Shown here: positions 24,707 to 29,359 of the stretch, one piece after another | How the letters are laid out: every line of letters begins with the position of its first letter | Numbering within the stretch: the stretch's first letter is position 1 | Origin: DAOTVC01 sp034437215 | Lineage (GTDB): Bacteria > Chloroflexota > Anaerolineae > B4-G1 > SLSP01 | Direction of reading: 5' to 3' | DNA: 29,359 nucleotides | Assembly: GCA_034437215.1 (NCBI GenBank) | Contig: DAOTVC010000074.1 | Span: forward strand, 1 to 29,359 | Position numbers and translations under genes: made by a program | Notes under the pieces: generated by a model | Databases searched by the model: none | Seen by the model: only the letters and a program-made list of their open reading frames with translations | Told to the model about the DNA's origin: nothing

Positions 24707-25643
24707 TCTCTCGCCACTCCTCCAGCACGTCCTCCACCGTCTGCTCGAAGGGGATCCGGGGCTCCCAGCCGGTGGCCTCGCGCAGCTTCTCGGCGCTCCC
24801 GTAGATGACGGGGACGTCGGCGGGACGGTAGCGCTCGGGGTCCACCTCCACCTCGATGGGGACGGTGGCCCGCTCCCGCAGCAGGTCGACGAGGGACTGG
24901 ATGGTGCGTGGCGTGCCGGAGCAGACGTTGTAGACCTCGCCCGGCTCCCCGTGGAGGAGGGTGAGGTGGTAGGCGCGGACGACGTCGCGGACGTCGGTGA
25001 AGTCGCGGGCGGGGCTGAGGTTGCCCACGCGGAGGACGGGCTCCTGGAGCCCCGCCTCGATGCGGGCGACCTGGCGGGCGAAGGCGGAGAGGACGAAGCG
25101 GGGCGACTGCCCCGGGCCCACGTGGTTGAAGGGGCGCACCCGCAGGGCGGGCAGGGCGTAGCTGACGAAGTACTGGTAGCCCAGGACATCCTGGGTCACT
25201 TTGCTCACGCTGTAGGGGTTCTCGGGCCGCAGGGGCTGCTCCTCGCGCAGGGGGAGGGCGCTCTCCGGCGCCCGGCCGTACTCCTCCCCCGAACCGATGA
25301 CGAGGAAGCGGGGCAGGAGCTCCTGGACCACGCACTCTTCCAGCAGGTTCAGCTCCCCGCGGATGTTGTTCTCCAGCGTGCCCCAGGGATCCTGGTAGGC
25401 GGTGGGGACGTGGGACTGGGCGGCGAGGTGGACGATGGCATCGGGCCGTACCTCGGCGAGCAGGGCGCCGACGCTCTCCCGCTCCCGGGCGTCGAGGGCG
25501 ACGCAGCGCTCGCGGGGATCACAGGAGTCCGGTGGGCGGTCGGGAAAGGCGGTGCCGGTGATCCGCCAATCGGTCTCCCTGAGCAGGTAGTCGCGCAGGT
25601 GGGTGCCCACGAAGCCCGTCGCCCCGGTGATCAAAAGGTGCAT
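24693..25643 (-). CDS. Rmd-like GDP-4-keto-6-deoxy-D-mannose reductase (extended SDR)
   Basis: The protein has 316 residues from the ATG at 25643, chosen because GGAGAG lies just upstream and the sequence starts directly with the Rossmann motif 'LLITGATGFVGTHLRDYLL'. The frame upstream runs into the repeats at 25662-25786. Catalytic residues are in 'FLVIGSGEEYG' and 'NPYSVSKVTQDVLGYQYF' (YxxxK). 'RPFNHVGPGQSPRFVLSAFA' is typical of Rmd, which reduces the Gmd product to GDP-D-rhamnose. A related family makes GDP-L-fucose but has a different pattern around the active site. Location directly upstream of gmd supports the Rmd role. Other NDP-sugar epimerases or reductases are the main alternatives. 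Confidence 0.85.
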   Translation of the reverse strand: MHLLITGATGFVGTHLRDYLLRETDWRITGTAFPDRPPDSCDPRERCVALDARERESVGALLAEVRPDAIVHLAAQSHVPTAYQDPWGTLENNIRGELNLLEECVVQELLPRFLVIGSGEEYGRAPESALPLREEQPLRPENPYSVSKVTQDVLGYQYFVSYALPALRVRPFNHVGPGQSPRFVLSAFARQVARIEAGLQEPVLRVGNLSPARDFTDVRDVVRAYHLTLLHGEPGEVYNVCSGTPRTIQSLVDLLRERATVPIEVEVDPERYRPADVPVIYGSAEKLREATGWEPRIPFEQTVEDVLEEWRESVRT

Positions 25644-25661
25644 GTATGGTCTCTCCTTAGG

Positions 25662-25745
25662 GTCTGTAAAGAAACAACTACCCGATTGCACAACCACAGT
25701 CGTAAAGAAGCCGCCTCCCGCAGCCGTTTGAGGCTCGCCAGTTTC
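25662..25745. repeat. Partial copy of family B element
   Basis: gtctgtaaagaaacaact begins at 25662 and closely matches the kinase-side end of the element at 16252-16398. Further similarity is seen at gtttgagg, about 60 bases in. It runs directly into a family A repeat arm, so two unrelated repeat families are joined in the upstream region of the reductase gene. Confidence 0.5.
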
Positions 25746-25754
25746 AATAAGGTT

Positions 25755-25786
25755 TAACTTCGCGTTCTTAGCGCTCTCCGCGGTTA
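25755..25786 (-). repeat. Family A repeat arm
   Basis: The reverse complement of these 32 bases (ctaaccgcggagagcgc...) matches 1333-1364 with 4 mismatches. Only one arm is seen here. It is in the 190-base gap between the propeller lipoprotein and the reductase; nothing else is recognisable in that gap. Confidence 0.65.
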
Positions 25787-25833
25787 GAAAGCCTTTCTTC
25801 AATAGAGCCAAGACTATATGGAAGGGGCCGGCG

Positions 25834-27414
25834 TCAGCGCCAGTCGAAGGTGGTCACCCGGCCCTGGTCGGTGATGGGGATGGCGCTCTCCTCCTCACCT
25901 TCGAGGAGGTGCAGGTCGCCCTGGTAGACGAAGGCCACGTGGCGCCCGTCGGGGCTCCAGAGCCAGAGGGGGATCTCGATGCCCGTCTCCCCCTCGGGCG
26001 GGAAGAAGCAGCGCTGCCCCGAGCCGTCGCGGTCCATGGCGCAGAGGGTGTAGCTGCTCAGGTGGCTCTGGTAGGGAACGACGGCGCGTCCGAAGAGCAG
26101 GGTCTCGCCGTCGGGGCTGAAGCGCGGCGCGGCCCAGGCGCCCGTCTCCGAGGCCACCTCGGCGCTGTAGGCGCCCGTCGCCTCGACCATCCAGAGGTCG
26201 AAGACGGGGCTCTCCTCGGGATCGCCCTCACCGGGGAAGGGGCCGTGGACGACGGTGGCGAGGAAGTCCCCTTCGGGGGTCCAGCTCAGCCCCGGCTCCC
26301 AGGCCCAGCTGCTGTAGGTGCGGAAGGCGGGGAAGGCCTTGAGCAGGAGGCGCTCGCGGGCGTCGAGATCGACCACCCCCACCTGATCGGGGCGGGCGTA
26401 GGCCAGGGCCTCGCCGCCGGGAGACCAGTGATAGCGGGTGCCCCACCAGCCGTAGCCGCCGCCCGCCTCGGGCTCCAGTACCTCCCGCTTGAAGAGAAGG
26501 CGCCCGCTGGCGGCGACGTTCGCCGTCCAGAGGTCGTTCTGCCCGCGCCAGCCCGGCGCCCGGTCGACGACCTCCGCCGTCGTCCAGGCGATGGCCTCGC
26601 CGTCGGGCGACCAGCCGGCCCAGAGGAGGTCGTGCAGGTCGATGCGCACGGGCTCACTCCCCGCCTCGACGCTGTTCACCATCCAGAGGGCGTTGAAGTG
26701 GGCCTCCTCCGTCACCGGACGGGTGAAGAGGAGGCGGTCGCCGGTGGGGGAGAGGGCGAAGACCTGCCCGTCGAGATCGCCCAGGGCGGTGAGCCGGCGG
26801 GGATGGGCAGTGCTGCCGCGCACGAGCCAGGCGTCCTGATTTTCGAGGTAGACCAACGTCCCGGTGATGCTCAGCGTCCTGACCTGGGGACGGGTACCCA
26901 CCAGCACGACCTCGTCCTGTGACTCGACGGTTACGCTGTCCTGGACCAGCACCCGCCCCACCTCCACGCCGTCCTCGAGGGTGATGCGGTAGACGCGCTC
27001 CCGCACGCCCGCGCGCCCCGACTGCAGGAGGCGGCTCTCCCCCTGGGGGAGGGAGGCGTCCCGGGCCACCTGGCGCCCGAAGGGCAGCGTCTCCGAGATG
27101 ACCTCCAGCTCCTCCAGCACCCGGGTGACGGTGATGGCCATCCCGCTGCGAATCTGGGTCGTCTCGGGGGGCTGCACGCGGTCCAGCTCGTTCAGCGTGA
27201 TCTCGACCTCGGTCAAGAGCTCCCCGACGTTCGGGGCGAAGGTCTCCACCGTCCGCCCCTCCCCGCCGGTGACGAGGGTCACCTCGCGGGGCCGGGTGGG
27301 CAGGGGGTCACAGCCTGCCAGCAGGAGCAGCCCCAGGAGGGCGAGGGTTGCCAGGAGCAGGGGCGCCATGAGGCGCCGGCGCGTCGCGCGTTCGAAGCGA
27401 TCTCTCGTCTGCAT
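25834..27414 (-). CDS. Lipoprotein with DUF348, G5 and beta-propeller domains
   Basis: The 526-residue protein begins with an Arg-rich N-region, a hydrophobic stretch and the lipobox 'LLLAGC' (Cys at about 35), so it is probably anchored outside the membrane. A ubiquitin-like DUF348 domain (about 44-100; 'VTLVTGGEGRTVETFAPNVG') is followed by a G5 domain (about 104-180; 'ETLPFGRQVARDASLPQGES', 'QSGRAGVRERVYRITLEDG'). The rest is a WD40/TolB-like propeller with repeats such as 'FALSPTGDRLLFTRP', 'GWSPDGEAIAWTT', 'WSPGGEALAYARP', 'RFSPDGETLLFGRA' and 'WSPDGRHVAFVYQG'. G5 domains occur in cell-wall-associated proteins and are thought to bind N-acetylglucosamine. An in-frame Met at residue 16 is a possible alternative start. 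The role is unknown, perhaps envelope glycan binding or sensing. Confidence 0.88.
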   Translation of the reverse strand: MQTRDRFERATRRRLMAPLLLATLALLGLLLLAGCDPLPTRPREVTLVTGGEGRTVETFAPNVGELLTEVEITLNELDRVQPPETTQIRSGMAITVTRVLEELEVISETLPFGRQVARDASLPQGESRLLQSGRAGVRERVYRITLEDGVEVGRVLVQDSVTVESQDEVVLVGTRPQVRTLSITGTLVYLENQDAWLVRGSTAHPRRLTALGDLDGQVFALSPTGDRLLFTRPVTEEAHFNALWMVNSVEAGSEPVRIDLHDLLWAGWSPDGEAIAWTTAEVVDRAPGWRGQNDLWTANVAASGRLLFKREVLEPEAGGGYGWWGTRYHWSPGGEALAYARPDQVGVVDLDARERLLLKAFPAFRTYSSWAWEPGLSWTPEGDFLATVVHGPFPGEGDPEESPVFDLWMVEATGAYSAEVASETGAWAAPRFSPDGETLLFGRAVVPYQSHLSSYTLCAMDRDGSGQRCFFPPEGETGIEIPLWLWSPDGRHVAFVYQGDLHLLEGEEESAIPITDQGRVTTFDWR

Positions 27415-27422
27415 CAGGTTGA

Positions 27423-27428
27423 ATTATA
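27423..27428 (-). promoter_or_regulatory. Candidate -10 box close to the lipoprotein start
   Basis: A perfect TATAAT on the minus strand (plus attata) lies only 8 bases before the ATG at 27414. Transcription would then start almost at the ATG, giving a leaderless mRNA, or translation would begin at the in-frame Met at 27369. No good -35 is visible. Confidence 0.35.
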
Positions 27429-27452
27429 GTCCGAAGGGGCGTTTGAGGCCAA

Positions 27453-29105
27453 TCACGCTCGGCCCGCCCGCTCCTCCTCGATAAAGGCGCGGGCCTCCTC
27501 GAGCGTTCCCACCTCCCCGGCGGCCTGGGCCTCCCGCAGCGCCTCGAGGAGCTCGCCGATGACCGGCCCCTGGGGGATGCCCAGCGCCAGCAGGTCGTGG
27601 CCCGAGAGGAGAGGGGGCGGCGCCACCACCTCCTCCCGGCGGCGGAAGTAGGTTCGGAGGAGGGCCTCGGCGGTGACGAGGCTCTCCTGCCAGGTCTCCG
27701 CGCGCAGCTGCGGGCCCCAGATGGCGAGGGTGTCGGCGAGGTAGAGGAGGGCGAGGGCCGCTCCGGCGTCGCCGGTGTCGCGGTAGAAGCGGTAGAGGGC
27801 GCGCCGCGAGGGTGGGGCGTTCTGGGCCAGGCTCAGCGGGCGCATGTGGTGGGCCACGAGGGTGCCCACGAAGCGCCGGGCGTGGGTCGGGAAGCGCAGC
27901 GCCTCCAGACGGGCCAGCACGCGCTCCTCTCCCACCTGAGGGTGGCCGTAGAAGTGGGTGCGCGCCTCCTCGTCCACGGTGCGCGTCTCGGCCTTCCCCA
28001 CGTCGTGGAGGAGGGCGCCCCACTTGAGGAGCAGGCGGCGCGGCAGCTCCACGTTCACCGGCTCGTCGAGGTAGGCGAGGAGCTGGCCCTGCAGGGGCGC
28101 GAGGCTCTCTCCCAGGGCGCGCCAGGCGTCATCGGGTGCGGCGACCGTGCGTTGGACCTGCTCCGGGCGCCTCTCCCCGCGCAGCAGGGCGAGCAGCCCC
28201 TCGAGGGCCGAGAGGACGGCGAGGCTGTGCTCCCAGGTCTGCGCGTGGTGGTGGGGCCGGGACTGCTCGACGGCCTCCAGGGCCGTGACCTCGGGCAGCA
28301 CCTCGACGAGCAGGCCCAGGCGGTGGGCCAGACGGAGCCCCTCGGCGGCGGGCTCGCTGCTCAGGATGCGGTTCAGCTCCGGCTGGATACGCTCGGCGGC
28401 GACGGCGTTGATGCGCGGGGCGTGTCGGAGGATGGCCTTGCGGGTCTCCGGCGCGATCTCGAAGTCGAGCGCGCGCGCCACCCGCACGGCGCGCAGCAGG
28501 CGTGCTGGATCGTCGGTGAAGGTCTGGGGGCCCGTGGCGCGCAGCCGCCGCTTCCGCAGGTCGCGGCGTCCGCCGGTGGGATCGACGAGCTTGCCGCCGA
28601 GGCTGAGGGCCAGGGCGTTGATGGTGAAGTCGCGCCCGCGCAGATCCTCCTCGAGGGAGCGGCCCCGCAGGGCGGCGAAGTCGAGGGTGACGGGCTGCCC
28701 GCCGGCGGGATCGGTGGCGACGACGCGCCCCGTGTCGCGCTCGGCGTCGAGGGTCACGTAGGGGGCGTCGAGGGCGTCGGCGACCCGCCGGGCCAGCGCC
28801 CGTCCCCCGCCCGCCACGGCGAAGTCCCAGTCGTGGAGGGGCCGCCCGAGGAGCAGATCCCGCACGGCGCCGCCCGCCAGCCAGACCCGGGCGTCCTCGA
28901 GCACGGGTGCGATCCGGCGGAGGGGCCAGGCGGGGAGGGCCAGGTGGGGCGGGTGGGGCGAGATCCAGACGAGGCGCAGCCGCTCCTTGGGGCGCAGCTG
29001 GCGCCCGGCGCGCCGGGCCTCCTCGGGGCTCTGGCCCACGCTCACCACCTCGTCGTTCTCGTCGAGGCAGACCCAGCGCCCCCCGTACAGGCTCAGATCG
29101 GTCAT
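27453..29105 (-). CDS. tRNA nucleotidyltransferase/poly(A) polymerase-family protein with HD domain and N-terminal DUF5678
   Basis: The protein has 550 residues. The first 50 ('LYGGRWVCLDENDEVVSVGQ') look like a DUF5678 domain. The class II nucleotidyltransferase head follows: 'VWLAGGAVRDLLLGRPLHDW' with the DxD in 'DWDFAV', 'GRDFTINALALSLGGKLVDP' and 'TFTDDPARLLRAVRVARALD'. An HD phosphohydrolase domain follows from about 280 ('RPHHHAQTWEHSLAVL' and 'LLKWGALLHDVGKAETRT'). Such proteins add CCA, or only CC or A, to tRNA 3' ends; which of these applies cannot be told. GGAGGAGGAG lies directly before the ATG. It lies 87 bases after the efp stop and ends 38 bases before the lipoprotein start, on the same strand. 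Confidence 0.88.
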   Translation of the reverse strand: MTDLSLYGGRWVCLDENDEVVSVGQSPEEARRAGRQLRPKERLRLVWISPHPPHLALPAWPLRRIAPVLEDARVWLAGGAVRDLLLGRPLHDWDFAVAGGGRALARRVADALDAPYVTLDAERDTGRVVATDPAGGQPVTLDFAALRGRSLEEDLRGRDFTINALALSLGGKLVDPTGGRRDLRKRRLRATGPQTFTDDPARLLRAVRVARALDFEIAPETRKAILRHAPRINAVAAERIQPELNRILSSEPAAEGLRLAHRLGLLVEVLPEVTALEAVEQSRPHHHAQTWEHSLAVLSALEGLLALLRGERRPEQVQRTVAAPDDAWRALGESLAPLQGQLLAYLDEPVNVELPRRLLLKWGALLHDVGKAETRTVDEEARTHFYGHPQVGEERVLARLEALRFPTHARRFVGTLVAHHMRPLSLAQNAPPSRRALYRFYRDTGDAGAALALLYLADTLAIWGPQLRAETWQESLVTAEALLRTYFRRREEVVAPPPLLSGHDLLALGIPQGPVIGELLEALREAQAAGEVGTLEEARAFIEEERAGRA

Positions 29106-29134
29106 CGCTCCTCCTCCGTGCCGCTCTTACGACA

Positions 29135-29163
29135 ACTGTGCGGGCTGAAGAGCGCCGCACAGT
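29135..29163 (-). terminator. 9-bp hairpin after efp
   Basis: actgtgcgg (29135-29143) is perfectly complementary to 29155-29163, with an 11-base loop. It begins 30 bases past the efp stop on the minus strand and is followed by TTGTCGT. It is a probable terminator between efp and the nucleotidyltransferase gene. Confidence 0.5.
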
Positions 29164-29192
29164 CGGGGTGTTCTGCTTTCAGGGATGGGGTG

Positions 29193-29359
29193 TCAGACCC
29201 GGGTGATGTACTCGCCCGAGCGGGTGTCCACGCGGATCACGTCCCCCTCATTGACGAAGAGGGGGACGTCGACCTGCAGTCCGGTCTCCAGCGTCACCCT
29301 CTTGCTGGCGCCGGTGGCGGTGTCGCCGGCGACGGCGAGGGGGGCCTCGGTCACCTCCA
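29193..29359 (-). CDS. efp: Elongation factor P, C-terminal part
   Basis: On the minus strand the frame is open from the right window edge to the TGA at 29193-29195. It encodes the last 54 or so residues: 'VTLETGLQVDVPLFVNEGD' followed by 'VIRVDTRSGEYITRV'. This is the conserved C-terminal OB domain of EF-P, which relieves ribosome stalling at polyproline stretches. The modified Lys/Arg loop is in the missing N-terminal part, so the modification type cannot be judged. The start of the gene lies outside the window. Confidence 0.93.
   Translation of the reverse strand, partial: EVTEAPLAVAGDTATGASKRVTLETGLQVDVPLFVNEGDVIRVDTRSGEYITRV

Overview
The window looks like a GC-rich bacterial chromosome segment, most likely from the phylum Chloroflexota (Anaerolineae-like). 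The reasons are the Dpp/Opp-type gene content, the large multidomain secreted amidase carrying an 'FLPLTLR' motif of the kind common in Chloroflexota exported proteins, several dispersed non-coding repeats of the 'aaccacagagagcgcaaag' type between genes, and intergenic low-complexity tracts. The phylum is inferred from memory of such genomes. No rRNA, tRNA or CRISPR array was seen.

Left part (1-8356): the end of a cupredoxin gene, a strong bidirectional hairpin, and a decayed papain-like (C1) peptidase gene with a PPC domain on the minus strand, truncated at its 5' end next to a dispersed repeat and frameshifted inside. Then comes a compact plus-strand operon behind a clear sigma-70 promoter (1484-1511): a family-5 solute-binding lipoprotein, a DppC-like permease, a cytoplasmic GH144/PF10091 glucoamylase-like enzyme, a fused two-domain OppD-OppF ATPase and a DppB-like permease. 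Overlapping starts and stops suggest translational coupling. The enzyme inside the operon points to oligosaccharide rather than peptide uptake.

Middle part (8379-16115): on the minus strand, an 8-oxoguanine deaminase-type amidohydrolase, a GNAT acetyltransferase, a SAM methyltransferase and a protein with a degenerate HExxH motif (HKLGH). Divergent from these is a 1246-residue secreted amidase-like protein whose catalytic domain is split by a golvesin/xanthan-lyase-type carbohydrate-binding domain.

Right part (16401-29359), all on the minus strand: from the right edge inwards, the C-terminus of elongation factor P, a tRNA nucleotidyltransferase/HD protein with an N-terminal DUF5678 domain, a lipoprotein combining DUF348, G5 and a beta-propeller, an Rmd-like GDP-4-keto-6-deoxymannose reductase, GDP-mannose 4,6-dehydratase, GlmM, an 855-residue phosphohexomutase with unusual extensions, a degenerate HhH-GPD glycosylase-like protein, and a double-GAF histidine kinase 2 nt after it. 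The sugar genes suggest GDP-deoxyhexose and UDP-GlcNAc supply for cell-surface polymers.

The most interesting leads are the glycosidase-bearing Opp operon, the pairing of a catalytically degraded glycosylase fold with a histidine kinase, the DUF348-G5-propeller lipoprotein, and two families of dispersed intergenic elements that meet at 25662-25786.
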